In this document: one piece after another, positions 7,360-15,882 of the stretch
Layout of the letters: each line of letters opens with the position of its first letter
Numbering within the stretch: the stretch's first letter is position 1
Assembly: GCA_027029065.1 (NCBI GenBank)
Contig: JALVGO010000006.1
Span: forward strand, 1-17,941
Direction of reading: 5' to 3'
Origin: Sulfurovum sp.
GTDB lineage: Bacteria; Campylobacterota; Campylobacteria; Campylobacterales; Sulfurovaceae
Length of the DNA: 17,941 bases
Notes under the pieces: model-generated
Databases searched by the model: none
What the model saw: the letters and a program-made list of their open reading frames with translations, nothing else
Told to the model about the DNA's origin: nothing
Position numbers and translations under genes: made by a program

Positions 7360-8205
7360 ATGCAACTGATCGACGGTAAAGCACTCGCACAAAAAGTACA
7401 GTCCCATGTCGCACAAGAGGTGGAAACACTTAAACAGGAAAAAAATGTCGTTCCTGGACTGGCGGTTATTCTTGTCGGTGACGATCCGGCAAGCCATGCT
7501 TATGTCAAAATGAAAGCCAAAGCCTGCGAAAAGGTAGGATTCTACTCTATCACCCACAATATGCCTGAGACCATCAGTCAGGATGAGATCATTCAGATCA
7601 TCGAGATGATGAACAGCAACCCGCACATTGACGGTATTCTGGTACAACTTCCATTACCAAAACATATCGATACAGACAAGATCCTCGAAGTGATCGACCC
7701 CAAAAAGGATGTGGACGGTTTCCATGCCTACAATGTCGGACGTCTGGTAACAAACCTTGACAGTTTTGTTCCCTGTACTCCGCTTGGTGTCATGAAGATG
7801 TTCGAAGAGTACAACATAGACCTTGAAGGCAAAGATGTCTGCGTGGTCGGTGCGAGCAATATCGTTGGTAAACCCATGGCATCCCTGCTGCTCAATGCCA
7901 ATGCTACAGTGACTGTAACACACATCTACACCAAAGACCTCAAGGCACATACCAGCAGAGCTGACATCGTAGTTGTAGGTGTCGGTGTACCGGGGCTTAT
8001 CAAAGAAGATATGGTCAAAGAGGGAGCCATCGTGATCGACATCGGTATCAACCGCATTGAAGACGGTTCACTTGTGGGTGATGTGGACTTCCCCAATGTC
8101 AGCAAAAAATGCTCCTATATCACACCGGTACCCGGCGGTGTAGGCCCTATGACCATTGCGATGCTGCTTAGCAACACACTCAAAGCGGCAAAGGCAAGAG
8201 CATAA
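7360..8205 (+). CDS. folD: Methylenetetrahydrofolate dehydrogenase/cyclohydrolase
   Basis: This bifunctional cytoplasmic enzyme interconverts 5,10-methylene-THF, 5,10-methenyl-THF and 10-formyl-THF, supplying one-carbon units for purines and formyl-Met-tRNA. The 281-residue length is normal. Motifs seen: ASHAYVKMKAKACEKVG at 44-60, with the substrate Tyr 48 and catalytic Lys 52; VQLPLPKHID at 95-104; DVDGF at 117-121; the nucleotide-binding VGASNIVGKP at 163-172; and the closing PGGVGPMT at 258-265. The ribosome site AAGG precedes the ATG. lepB follows after a single nucleotide, starting a tightly packed unit; I recall a folD-lepB pairing in Helicobacter and Campylobacter. Confidence 0.97.
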   Translation: MQLIDGKALAQKVQSHVAQEVETLKQEKNVVPGLAVILVGDDPASHAYVKMKAKACEKVGFYSITHNMPETISQDEIIQIIEMMNSNPHIDGILVQLPLPKHIDTDKILEVIDPKKDVDGFHAYNVGRLVTNLDSFVPCTPLGVMKMFEEYNIDLEGKDVCVVGASNIVGKPMASLLLNANATVTVTHIYTKDLKAHTSRADIVVVGVGVPGLIKEDMVKEGAIVIDIGINRIEDGSLVGDVDFPNVSKKCSYITPVPGGVGPMTIAMLLSNTLKAAKARA

Positions 8206-8206
8206 T

Positions 8207-9178
8207 ATGAAAAAATTTGCCGACAGACTCTACCGTTTCTCAAGCTCCTGGACAGGAACGATCATCATCGTGCTTTTCCTCATTTTCTTTGTTGCCCAGT
8301 CTTTTGTCATTCCAAGCGGCTCCATGAAGCGTACCGAACTCATCGGTGACTTTCTTTTTGCCAAAAAGTTCTCTTATGGTATCCCTACACCGCATCTGCC
8401 GTGGCTTGAGATCCCTGTACTTCCGGACTTCAACGGCAATGGGCACCTCATAGAAGGGCCTCGCCCAAAGCGTGAAGATATTGTTATTTTCCGTTACCCG
8501 AGAAATGAGAAGATACACTACGTCAAGCGATGTGTCGCTGTGGGTGGTGACGAGTTGATCTATGCAAATAAAAAGCTGCTGATCCACTTCCATGAGGGAG
8601 ATGACTTCATTCAAAAGAACTACCCCAAAGAGAAGATCCGAAAACTTCGCGGCAAACTGTGGGTAGAGAACCCCTACATGGACAAATATCCGGGCATTCA
8701 GTATGTACCGGAAGGAATGAACATCTTTGAAGCACTGCTGAACTACTATATGTACAATAAGCAGATCGATATGGTACCGGTTTATGTAGAGGGGTTTGAT
8801 GCCCCTGCCTACAACCTCGGCAGCAATACTGTAAACGCCCTCTACACCAAGGTACCCGAAGATCACTACTATATGATCGGAGACAACCGTGACAACTCCA
8901 ACGACAGCCGCTTCTGGGGGCCGGTACCCTACCGCCTCATTGTCGGAAAGCCGTGGTTGATCTATATGAGTATGGAGCACCGTTCCTACGACCGTGTACT
9001 CAACGGGCTCAAAAGCGGAGGCGGTCGTGACCATGCGGGGCTTAAACGTGTCTGTGGCGATGTACCCATCGACTCGGAAGCATGTAAAAAACTTTGGGAC
9101 AGACAACGCTTTACCGTACGCTGGGGACGTGTGGGAAGACGTATAGAAACGCTTGAACGGGAACAGCCGATCCAATGA
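8207..9178 (+). CDS. lepB: Signal peptidase I
   Basis: This membrane serine protease removes signal peptides from exported proteins on the periplasmic side of the inner membrane. The 323-residue product has one clear N-terminal membrane span (about 16-34). Catalytic Ser 39 lies in FVIPSGSMKRT, the general-base Lys 107 in YVKRCVAVGGD (105-115), and box E GDNRDNSNDSR at 225-235. The insert of about 110 residues between the last two is similar to the large beta domain of other Gram-negative enzymes. The start at 8207 was chosen 1 nt after folD, not the upstream in-frame ATG inside folD. The end overlaps the M50 protease gene as ATGA, so both membrane proteases are probably co-translated. Confidence 0.96.
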   Translation: MKKFADRLYRFSSSWTGTIIIVLFLIFFVAQSFVIPSGSMKRTELIGDFLFAKKFSYGIPTPHLPWLEIPVLPDFNGNGHLIEGPRPKREDIVIFRYPRNEKIHYVKRCVAVGGDELIYANKKLLIHFHEGDDFIQKNYPKEKIRKLRGKLWVENPYMDKYPGIQYVPEGMNIFEALLNYYMYNKQIDMVPVYVEGFDAPAYNLGSNTVNALYTKVPEDHYYMIGDNRDNSNDSRFWGPVPYRLIVGKPWLIYMSMEHRSYDRVLNGLKSGGGRDHAGLKRVCGDVPIDSEACKKLWDRQRFTVRWGRVGRRIETLEREQPIQ

Positions 9179-9819
9179 GTGAAGCACAACTGATTAAAAT
9201 TGCCGCTATGGTGATCGCACTTGCTGTTGCGATTATCGGGCATGAGATCATGCACGGCTGGGTAGCCTACAAATATGGCGACATGACCGCCAAGAGTCTT
9301 GGCAGGCTCAAGATAAACCCCATTGTGCATATTGACCCGGTAGGTACCATTCTGGTACCGGCGGTACTCTTCTTTTCAGGTGCCCCTTTTATTTTCGGAT
9401 GGGCAAAACCGGTACCCATCAATATCAATACTGTTATGCGAAACGGCGGTGCAAAGGCGGCGGTTACTGTATCACTTGCGGGGATCACCTACAACTTTCT
9501 GCTTGCAGCCTTTTGTGCAACGCTCTTTCCGCTGTTTATGCAGCCTGATTCACTCATGGGTGCATTTGTCGCACTGCTGCTCTATCAGACAGTAGTGATC
9601 AACGTACTTCTTGGAGTTTTCAACCTCTGGCCCATTCCTCCGCTTGACGGTGCACAGGCACTGCGCTACCTTGCAGAGGGAATGCACTGGCGCAGTTTTG
9701 CCACATGGTATGATAAAATATACCCCTACGGTATGATCATTTTGGTTGCGGTACTCTTTACCCCATTTTCAAACTATCTGTTCGAACCTGTTTCATGGAT
9801 CGTCAACTGGTTACTCTAA
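9175..9819 (+). CDS. Site-2 protease family (M50) membrane metalloprotease
   Basis: The 214-residue polytopic membrane protein has the zinc motif HEIMH at 23-27 in its first span and the second metal ligand Asp 158 in PIPPLDG (153-159). FGWAKPVP at 74-81 is also typical of the small M50 group. Four to five hydrophobic segments are visible (about 7-22, 58-68, 97-119, 128-150, 181-198). Known relatives cut transmembrane segments or act in regulated proteolysis, but substrates for this short form, which lacks PDZ and CBS domains, are generally unknown. The gene overlaps lepB by 4 nt, and rpiB follows 18 nt downstream. H. pylori, as I recall, has a matching membrane protein between lepB and rpiB. 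Confidence 0.9.
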   Translation: MSEAQLIKIAAMVIALAVAIIGHEIMHGWVAYKYGDMTAKSLGRLKINPIVHIDPVGTILVPAVLFFSGAPFIFGWAKPVPININTVMRNGGAKAAVTVSLAGITYNFLLAAFCATLFPLFMQPDSLMGAFVALLLYQTVVINVLLGVFNLWPIPPLDGAQALRYLAEGMHWRSFATWYDKIYPYGMIILVAVLFTPFSNYLFEPVSWIVNWLL

Positions 9820-9837
9820 TCAAGAAAGGAACATATT

Positions 9838-10302
9838 ATGGCTAAAAAATTCTATATCGCTACAGACCACGCAGGTTATGCAGTGAAAGCATATGTGAAA
9901 GAGATCGTTACCGATCTTGGACATGAGATCATCGATCTTGGACCGGACTCAGCCGACAGAGTAGACTACCCTGACTATGCACACAAGTGTGCCCATGCCG
10001 TTCTTGCTGACCCGGGAAGTTTTGGCATCCTCATCTGCGGTACAGGTATCGGTATCTCTATCGCTGCCAACAAGATACAGGGCATCCGTGCTGCACTCTG
10101 CCACGACCACTATACTGCCAAACTGACACGTCAGCACAACGATGCCAATATCCTCTGCTTTGGGGAGCGTGTTGTCGGTAAAGGTGTGATTGAAGACATG
10201 ATAGAGGCGTTTGCCAATACGGAGTTTGAAGGCGGCAGACACGCCGGACGTGTCGCCAAGATCGAAGAGGGAATGTGCAGTTTCGGTGCAGATCTCGGGT
10301 AA
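9838..10302 (+). CDS. rpiB: Ribose 5-phosphate isomerase B
   Basis: This cytoplasmic enzyme interconverts ribose 5-phosphate and ribulose 5-phosphate in the pentose phosphate pathway and so feeds PRPP synthesis. The 154-residue product has the RpiB/LacA fold markers: TDHAGY at 9-14, DYPDYA at 43-48, the catalytic Cys 67 and anion hole in ICGTGIGISIAANK (66-79), and HNDANIL at 100-106. The strong ribosome site AAAGGA lies 8 nt before ATG. Its location next to apt, which uses PRPP, is consistent with a nucleotide-related unit. LacA would be the alternative name, but no galactose genes are near. Confidence 0.95.
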   Translation: MAKKFYIATDHAGYAVKAYVKEIVTDLGHEIIDLGPDSADRVDYPDYAHKCAHAVLADPGSFGILICGTGIGISIAANKIQGIRAALCHDHYTAKLTRQHNDANILCFGERVVGKGVIEDMIEAFANTEFEGGRHAGRVAKIEEGMCSFGADLG

Positions 10303-10323
10303 CAGCAAAGTCATTTTTGTTGG

Positions 10324-10342
10324 TGTAGGTATGCACCCTACA
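10324..10342 (+). other. Short hairpin between rpiB and apt
   Basis: TGTAGG at 10324-10329 and CCTACA at 10337-10342 form a 6-bp stem with a 7-nt loop in the 66-nt gap. It is followed by A-rich sequence rather than a T-run, so it is not an evident terminator. It may be an RNA stability or processing element, or chance. Confidence 0.25.
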
Positions 10343-10368
10343 GTAAAAATAAAACAAAAGGCAGGACA

Positions 10369-10929
10369 ATGAACACTCTAAGCCGTGAAGCAAAAAACAT
10401 TATTGAATCAAGTATCCGTGATATTCCCGATTTTCCAAAGCCGGGTATCGTATTCAAAGATATCACTACCCTGCTCTCCAACCCTATAGCGCTCGATACG
10501 CTGATGACACATCTGGAGAACAGATACAAAAGCTACGATCTTGACTATATTGCAGGTATCGATGCGAGAGGATTCATCTTTGGAAGCATTCTTGCGGACA
10601 GACTGGGCATTGGGTTTGTGCCGGTACGCAAAAAAGGCAAACTCCCCTACACTACTGTTGCAGAAAAATATTCACTCGAATACGGCTTTGACGAGGTTGA
10701 GATACACATCGATGCTTTTGGCAAAGAGGGTATGTGTAACGGAAACCCTGCAAAAGTACTGCTGATCGATGACCTGATGGCTACAGGCGGTACGGCAAAA
10801 GCAGCCGCCAACCTCATCAACAAAGTCGGTGCAGTGTGTGTGGAAGCATGCTTTATTATGGAACTGATGTTCCTAAAGGGCAGAGAACAGTTTGAGATGC
10901 CGGTCTATTCGGTACTGCAGATAGATTAG
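10369..10929 (+). CDS. apt: Adenine phosphoribosyltransferase
   Basis: This purine-salvage enzyme makes AMP from adenine and PRPP in the cytoplasm. The 186-residue product has the APT-specific N-terminal [15 protein letters not shown] (22-36), the [10 protein letters not shown] loop (63-72) and the PRPP-binding [13 protein letters not shown] (131-143), with the acidic pair D134-D135. A flexible-loop region with RKKGKLPY at 87-94 is also typical. The ribosome site AAGGCAGGA precedes the ATG. It closes the folD-to-apt group: the next gene has its own -10 box. Confidence 0.95.
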   Translation: MNTLSREAKNIIESSIRDIPDFPKPGIVFKDITTLLSNPIALDTLMTHLENRYKSYDLDYIAGIDARGFIFGSILADRLGIGFVPVRKKGKLPYTTVAEKYSLEYGFDEVEIHIDAFGKEGMCNGNPAKVLLIDDLMATGGTAKAAANLINKVGAVCVEACFIMELMFLKGREQFEMPVYSVLQID

Positions 10930-10941
10930 GCATTTCTGCGC

Positions 10942-10947
10942 TATAAT
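10942..10947 (+). promoter_or_regulatory. -10 box for trpB
   Basis: A perfect TATAAT lies 12 nt after the apt stop and 20 nt before the trpB ATG. This implies that trpB and pepA can be transcribed separately from apt. Confidence 0.5.
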
Positions 10948-10966
10948 TTAAACAAAAGAGACAGCA

Positions 10967-12193
10967 ATGGATTTACACAAAGCAATTTATATACCCAAAC
11001 CAAGCCCTTTCGATCCCGATGAACTGGGTCATTTTGGCAAATTTGGCGGACGGTTTGTCCCTGAGACACTTATGCCTGCTCTCGAACAGCTGCGTCAGGA
11101 CTATGAGGCAGTACGTTTCGATGCGGATTTCTGGGCAGAGGTGGACTACTACTACAAACACTACGTGGGTCGCCCTTCAGCACTCTACTACGCTGCCAAC
11201 ATCTCCGAAGAGATCGGTGCCAAGGTTTATCTAAAACGTGAAGATCTCAACCACACGGGCGCACACAAGATCAACCACTGCGTCGCTCAGGCGGTACTGG
11301 CAAAACGCCTTGGCAAGAAGAAGATCATTGCAGAGACCGGAGCGGGTCAGCACGGGGTCGCTACTGCAACGGTGGCAGCACTCTTTGGGCTGGAGTGTGA
11401 GGTCTTCATGGGTGCGAAGGATGTGGCACGTCAGGAGCTTAATGTCTTCCGCATGAAGCTGCTCGGTGCCAAAGTACACGCTGTCCAGAGCGGCTCCAAG
11501 ACCCTCAAAGATGCCATGAACGATGCCATCCGCCACTGGGTGACCCATGCGCGTGACACCTACTACCTCATAGGCACCGTCGCAGGCCCGCACCCCTACC
11601 CTATGATGGTGCGTGATATCCAGAGTATCATCGGCTGGGAAGCCAAAGCACAGATGCAAGAGGTGGAAGGCAGACTGCCGGACAAAGTTATCGCCTGTAT
11701 CGGTGGCGGCTCGAACGCACTGGGTATCTTCAACCACTTCCTCGAAGAGGAAAGTGTCGAGTGCATCGGCATCGAAGCAGGTGGTGAAGGGCTCGATGGC
11801 AAACACGGCTGCTCACTGGAGAAAGGCAGCCCTGGCGTACTGCACGGACAGCTGAGTTACCTGCTCCAAGATGAAGACGGACAGATACAGGAAGCCCACT
11901 CCATCTCCGCAGGTCTGGACTACCCAGGCATCGGCCCGGAACACGCCTACCTCAAAGATGAAGGCATCGCCACCTACGACCACATCACCGATGATGAAGC
12001 GATGGATGCTTTTGTGTGGCTGAGCCAAAAAGAGGGTATCATCCCGGCATTTGAGAGTTCACACGCTGTAGCATACCTTAAGAAGATGAAGCCTGAAGAG
12101 ATCAAAGACAAGCTGATCCTCGTCAACCTCTCCGGACGCGGTGACAAAGATATGATGCAGGCGAAGGATATTTTGGCGGAGCAGTTTGCCTAA
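10967..12193 (+). CDS. trpB: Tryptophan synthase beta chain
   Basis: This PLP enzyme joins indole and serine to make tryptophan, normally within an alpha2beta2 complex with TrpA. The 408-residue product is the standard TrpB1 type: [10 protein letters not shown] at 27-36, the PLP Lys 101 in [11 protein letters not shown], catalytic Glu 123 in [12 protein letters not shown], the phosphate loop GGGSNA at 246-251, [13 protein letters not shown] at 314-326, and LSGRGDKD at 388-395. The residue after KIN is His where Asn is usual (104). No trpA or other trp gene is in the window, so it is a separated trpB. The ribosome site is weak (AAGAGA). It sits between apt and pepA, where I recall a different membrane-protein gene in H. 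pylori. Confidence 0.95.
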   Translation: MDLHKAIYIPKPSPFDPDELGHFGKFGGRFVPETLMPALEQLRQDYEAVRFDADFWAEVDYYYKHYVGRPSALYYAANISEEIGAKVYLKREDLNHTGAHKINHCVAQAVLAKRLGKKKIIAETGAGQHGVATATVAALFGLECEVFMGAKDVARQELNVFRMKLLGAKVHAVQSGSKTLKDAMNDAIRHWVTHARDTYYLIGTVAGPHPYPMMVRDIQSIIGWEAKAQMQEVEGRLPDKVIACIGGGSNALGIFNHFLEEESVECIGIEAGGEGLDGKHGCSLEKGSPGVLHGQLSYLLQDEDGQIQEAHSISAGLDYPGIGPEHAYLKDEGIATYDHITDDEAMDAFVWLSQKEGIIPAFESSHAVAYLKKMKPEEIKDKLILVNLSGRGDKDMMQAKDILAEQFA

Positions 12194-12219
12194 CCAATTA
12201 CACAAAAGAAGGAAAAAAG

Positions 12220-13689
12220 ATGAATTTCAATATTACCACTGCGCCTATCAATGAGATAAAAGCCGATGTGGAGGTGATCATCGTCATTGACAGCAACCTC
12301 AAACACCCTACGGTCAAAGACAGAAAACTGCTCAAAAAAGCGGGCTTTTCAGGATCACAGAATGAGGTGTGCCATCTTGTTGAGAAAAAAAGACTCTATG
12401 TCGGTGCCGACAACCTTAAAGGTGCAGCCATTCGTCCTGCCGTTGCAAGTGCCATGCGTGCACTGACAGGCAAAAAGGGCTTCAAACACCTTAAAATCGC
12501 CACGTATGTAAGCCACCCAAGATGCTCCGCATCCATCCGTGCGATGGTTGAGGGGCTGGTGCTTGGCAGTTACACCTTTACCGCATACAAAAGCAAAAAG
12601 AGCAAGTGTCCGGTCAAGAGAGTCGATATATCGCTCGAGGGCTATGAAGCGCATGAGATCAGTATGGAGACAGCCGCACGTGCGGTACACAACGGTGAGA
12701 TCGTTGCTGCTTCGACCAACTATACCCGAAACATCGTCAACACACCGCCGGATGACTTCTACCCCGAAACCATGGTCAAAAAAGCAAAAAAACTCGCCAA
12801 AGAGCTTGGACTGGGATGCAAGGTACTTGATGTCAAGGCGCTTGAAAAAGAGAAGATGAACGCCCTGCTCGCTGTAGGACGCGCCTCCAGACATGAGCCA
12901 AAGGTCATTCACCTAAGCTACAAACCCAAAAATCCAAAAAAGGTCATTTCTCTTGTGGGTAAAGGGCTAACCTACGATTCAGGCGGTTTAAGCCTTAAAC
13001 CGGGTGACTTCATGGTAACTATGAAAGCGGACAAGAGCGGTGCCTCTGCTGTGATAGGGATGATGAAAGCGGTAGCCGAGATGGGACTTGATGTAGAGGT
13101 ACACGGATTCCTCGGTATGGTAGAGAACATGATCGGCGGTGATGCCTACAAGCCTGACGATGTGCTCAAAGCCAAGAACGGCAAGACCATTGAGGTACGC
13201 AATACCGATGCCGAAGGGCGTCTGGTACTTGCAGATGTACTCTGTTATGCGCAGCAGGAAGTCAAAGCGGACTACCTGTTTGACTTTGCAACCCTTACAG
13301 GTGCCTGTGTTGTCGGTGTGGGACACTACACCTCAGGTGTTATGGGCTTTAGCGAAGATCTCAAAAGCATGGTCAAAAAACAGGCAAAAATCGCCGGAGA
13401 ACTGGTTACATCGCTGGACTTTAACGACTACCTCAAAAAGACACTCAAAAGTGAAATTGCAGACATTTGCAACATCTCCAACACCCGTTACGGCGGGGCT
13501 ATTACAGCGGGGCTCTTCCTCTCTGAGTTCATTGATGAGGAGCATAAAGAGAAGTGGGCACATGTCGATATTGCCGGGCCGGCATTTGTCGAGCACGTCT
13601 GGGGCGAGAACCCAAGCGGTGCATCGGGTGCGGGAGTACGCATGATGGTCAGACTGATGGAAAGTCTCTCCAGAGAGAACAGCCACTAA
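12220..13689 (+). CDS. pepA: Leucyl aminopeptidase (M17 family)
   Basis: This cytoplasmic dizinc exopeptidase releases N-terminal residues from peptides. The 489-residue product has the N-terminal macro-like domain and a C-terminal catalytic domain. The family signature NTDAEGRL is at 328-335. Metal and catalytic residues are visible as Lys 248 (VGKGLTYDSGG), Asp 253, Lys 260, Asp 271, Asp 330 and Glu 332. The strong ribosome site AGAAGGA lies before the ATG, 26 nt after trpB. A 10-bp hairpin follows the stop codon, which ends the unit. PepA of E. coli also binds DNA at recombination sites; nothing here shows whether this one does. Confidence 0.96.
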   Translation: MNFNITTAPINEIKADVEVIIVIDSNLKHPTVKDRKLLKKAGFSGSQNEVCHLVEKKRLYVGADNLKGAAIRPAVASAMRALTGKKGFKHLKIATYVSHPRCSASIRAMVEGLVLGSYTFTAYKSKKSKCPVKRVDISLEGYEAHEISMETAARAVHNGEIVAASTNYTRNIVNTPPDDFYPETMVKKAKKLAKELGLGCKVLDVKALEKEKMNALLAVGRASRHEPKVIHLSYKPKNPKKVISLVGKGLTYDSGGLSLKPGDFMVTMKADKSGASAVIGMMKAVAEMGLDVEVHGFLGMVENMIGGDAYKPDDVLKAKNGKTIEVRNTDAEGRLVLADVLCYAQQEVKADYLFDFATLTGACVVGVGHYTSGVMGFSEDLKSMVKKQAKIAGELVTSLDFNDYLKKTLKSEIADICNISNTRYGGAITAGLFLSEFIDEEHKEKWAHVDIAGPAFVEHVWGENPSGASGAGVRMMVRLMESLSRENSH

Positions 13690-13703
13690 AGACAACCTCT
13701 CTA

Positions 13704-13729
13704 AAGGGATGGTAACCGAACCATCCCTT
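13704..13729. terminator. Strong hairpin after pepA
   Basis: AAGGGATGGT (13704-13713) and ACCATCCCTT (13720-13729) form a perfect 10-bp stem with a 6-nt loop, 14 nt after the pepA stop. The tract after it is C-rich and not T-rich, so it is an intrinsic-terminator-like stem lacking the classic U tail. Confidence 0.65.
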
Positions 13730-13762
13730 CCCCTGTTACTAACCCCCCTTTCACCATAATTT

Positions 13763-13771
13763 TGCTAAAAT
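13763..13771 (+). promoter_or_regulatory. Extended -10 promoter for ychF and its downstream genes
   Basis: TGCTAAAAT is an extended -10 (hexamer TAAAAT, 5 of 6), 27 nt before the ychF start and after the pepA hairpin. Confidence 0.55.
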
Positions 13772-13798
13772 CACGCTACTTTTACCACAAGGATCATC

Positions 13799-14902
13799 AT
13801 GGGACTAGGCATCGGACTTGTAGGACTTCCCAATGTCGGCAAATCGACTACATTTAATGCACTGACAAAAGCACAGAACGCAGAGAGTGCCAACTACCCT
13901 TTCTGTACCATCGAACCCAACAAAGCGGTCGTACCGGTACCCGACAAACGTCTGGATGAACTGGCGAAGATCGTCAACCCCGAACGCATTCAGCACTCTA
14001 CACTTGACTTTGTGGACATTGCGGGGCTTGTCAAAGGAGCAAGCAAAGGTGAAGGACTTGGCAACAAGTTCCTCAGCAATATCCGTGAGACTGAGGTGAT
14101 CTTGCAGATCGTCAGATGTTTTGAAGATGAAAACATCACCCACGTTGAGGGCAGCATCGATCCGGTACGTGACATCGAGATCATCGAAACCGAACTGCTG
14201 CTTGCAGATATGGATGCGCTTGAAAAACGCATTACGACCATGCAGAAAAAGGCAAAAGGAAATGACAGAGAGGCAAAACTGCAGCTGCCCGTTGCCCAGG
14301 CGCTCTTGCAACACCTTGAAGAGGGTCAGCCCGCTTCGACATTCCCTGACAGAGACAATGAGGGCTTCATCACCCTGCTTAGAGACCTCAGACTCCTGAG
14401 CAACAAAGAGATCATCTACGGTGCCAATGTCGATGAGGAGGGTCTTGCAGAGGACAACAACTATGTTCAGGCACTCAAAGCCTACGCAGCCGAGCGCAAC
14501 CGTGAAGTGATCAAACTCTGCGCCAAGGTCGAAGAGGAGATGGTCGACTTCGATGAAGAGGAGAAGATGGAGATGCTTGAGTCACTCGGTGTCGAAGAGT
14601 CCGGACTGGAGCAGATCATCCGAAAAGGATTTGAGAAACTTGGACTTATGAGCTACTTTACTGCCGGGGTCAAAGAGGTACGTGCATGGACGATCCGCCG
14701 GGGCACCACCGCACCCAAAGCGGCAGCTGTTATCCACAACGACTTTGAAAAAGGCTTTATCCGTGCCGAGGTCATCAGTTACGAAGACTTCATCGCCTGT
14801 GGCGGAGAACAAGGCGCCAAAGAGGCAGGGAAAATGCGCCTTGAGGGGAAAGAGTACATCGTCCAGGATGGCGATGTGATGCACTTCAGATTCAATGTCT
14901 AA
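13799..14902 (+). CDS. ychF: YchF/OLA1-type ribosome-associated ATPase
   Basis: This conserved P-loop NTPase of the Obg group usually prefers ATP and is linked to ribosomes and stress responses. In the 367-residue product, the P-loop GLPNVGKST is at 9-17. The G3 motif is DIAGL (73-77), with a hydrophobic residue in place of the catalytic Gln as in HAS-NTPases. The G4 region reads NVDE (210-213) instead of NKxD, the hallmark of ATP preference. A coiled-coil insert falls at about 130-175 and a C-terminal TGS domain at about 283-366. The ribosome site AAGGA (13789-13793) precedes the ATG. It leads the next unit, with a DUF302 gene 12 nt downstream. The pepA-ychF adjacency matches H. pylori as I recall it. 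Confidence 0.96.
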   Translation: MGLGIGLVGLPNVGKSTTFNALTKAQNAESANYPFCTIEPNKAVVPVPDKRLDELAKIVNPERIQHSTLDFVDIAGLVKGASKGEGLGNKFLSNIRETEVILQIVRCFEDENITHVEGSIDPVRDIEIIETELLLADMDALEKRITTMQKKAKGNDREAKLQLPVAQALLQHLEEGQPASTFPDRDNEGFITLLRDLRLLSNKEIIYGANVDEEGLAEDNNYVQALKAYAAERNREVIKLCAKVEEEMVDFDEEEKMEMLESLGVEESGLEQIIRKGFEKLGLMSYFTAGVKEVRAWTIRRGTTAPKAAAVIHNDFEKGFIRAEVISYEDFIACGGEQGAKEAGKMRLEGKEYIVQDGDVMHFRFNV

Positions 14903-14914
14903 GAAGGGAAAAGC

Positions 14915-15376
14915 ATGAAAAAAATCATTTTGGCAGTCGCATTTTTGCTGGCTGTAACAGGATGTGAAAACAAAAAAGGCGCATTTCTTGAGAGTGTCCC
15001 TTCACAAAACAGTCATCAAGTGTCAGTCTCTAAATTTTTAAAAGCACTGGAAGCATATCATCTAATGCATTTTGGTACCATTGACCACGCTGCCAATGCA
15101 AAAAAAGCGGGTCTGTCTCTGAAACCGGAAACGGTTGTACTCTTTGGCAATCCCCAGACTGGTACAAAACTGATGGAGTGCAACCCCTCCATGGGTATGG
15201 ATCTGCCGCTGCGTATGCTCTTTACCACAAACTATGAAGGAGAGACAACCATCTCCTATACCAATCCGGAGTACTGGACACTCAAACACAACATCAAAGA
15301 CAAGGTATGTTTGAGTATCATTCAGAAAGTGCATGTCGCTATGAAAGAACTTGCCGAAGCGGCAGCCAAAAAGTAA
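14915..15376 (+). CDS. DUF302 family lipoprotein
   Basis: The 153-residue product has a lipoprotein signal: KK, a hydrophobic stretch (5-13) and a lipobox V-T-G-C with Cys 17 as the lipidated residue. It should therefore be anchored to the envelope. The mature part matches the DUF302 pattern: AGLSLKPETVVLFGNP (65-80), GTKLMECNPSMGMDLPLRML (83-102) and ISYTNPEYWTLKHNI. The molecular function of DUF302 is not established. The ribosome site AAGGG is well spaced before the ATG. It lies 12 nt after ychF and 11 nt before the DUF1456 gene, so it is co-transcribed with both. Cys 89 and Cys 132 are possible disulphide partners. Confidence 0.85.
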   Translation: MKKIILAVAFLLAVTGCENKKGAFLESVPSQNSHQVSVSKFLKALEAYHLMHFGTIDHAANAKKAGLSLKPETVVLFGNPQTGTKLMECNPSMGMDLPLRMLFTTNYEGETTISYTNPEYWTLKHNIKDKVCLSIIQKVHVAMKELAEAAAKK

Positions 15377-15387
15377 AGGACTCTTAG

Positions 15388-15870
15388 ATGCCGATCGATA
15401 CAAATGAGATCCTCTACCGTATCCAGCAGGCACTCAGTCTCTCTCTGGATGATATGCTCAAGGCCTATGAGCTTGCGGAGTATCCTATGGAGCGGGAACA
15501 CCTTGAAGCGCTGCTCAAACGCAGACAGGATAAAGGATTTCATCTTTGCAGCTATGAGGAGCTTGGGGTCTTCCTTGACGGGCTTATCATTCTCAAACGC
15601 GGGCCAAGTCCAAAAAAAGCGAATGAAGATGATGCCGTACCGCTGACAAACAACCTCATTTTAAAAAAACTTCGGGTAGCATTGGAACTGAAAGAGCCCG
15701 AAACGGAACTGATCTTCAACCTTGGAGATGTGATGCTTGGAAAACAGGAGCTAAAGTCACTCTTCCGCAAAGAGGATCACAAGAACTTCAAGCCCTGCTC
15801 CAATGCACTGCTGATGGCATTCATAGAAGGGTTGGAAGAGTACTGTTATGTTCCCGAAAGTGACGCATAA
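15388..15870 (+). CDS. DUF1456 family protein (YehS-like), two internal repeats
   Basis: The 160-residue product is cytoplasmic by lack of any signal. It consists of two related helical repeats: residues about 6-71 (LSLSLDDMLKAYELAEYPM, then FLDGLIILKRG) and about 88-151 (NNLILKKLRVALELKE, then FIEGLEEY). Both contain the DUF1456 pattern of a CS- or CSN-type turn before the last helix (CSYEEL at 54-59 and CSNALL at 137-142). The linker at 72-87 is charged. Its relatives, including E. coli YehS, have no established function. AAAGGA precedes the ATG. It is in the ychF unit, 12 nt before the phosphoribosyltransferase. Confidence 0.82.
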   Translation: MPIDTNEILYRIQQALSLSLDDMLKAYELAEYPMEREHLEALLKRRQDKGFHLCSYEELGVFLDGLIILKRGPSPKKANEDDAVPLTNNLILKKLRVALELKEPETELIFNLGDVMLGKQELKSLFRKEDHKNFKPCSNALLMAFIEGLEEYCYVPESDA

Positions 15871-15882
15871 AAGGAGTTGGTG

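Noticed and set aside
8240..9187. A 315-codon open frame on - opposite lepB.
   Set aside because: lepB has all its catalytic motifs; the antisense frame is a codon-bias by-product.
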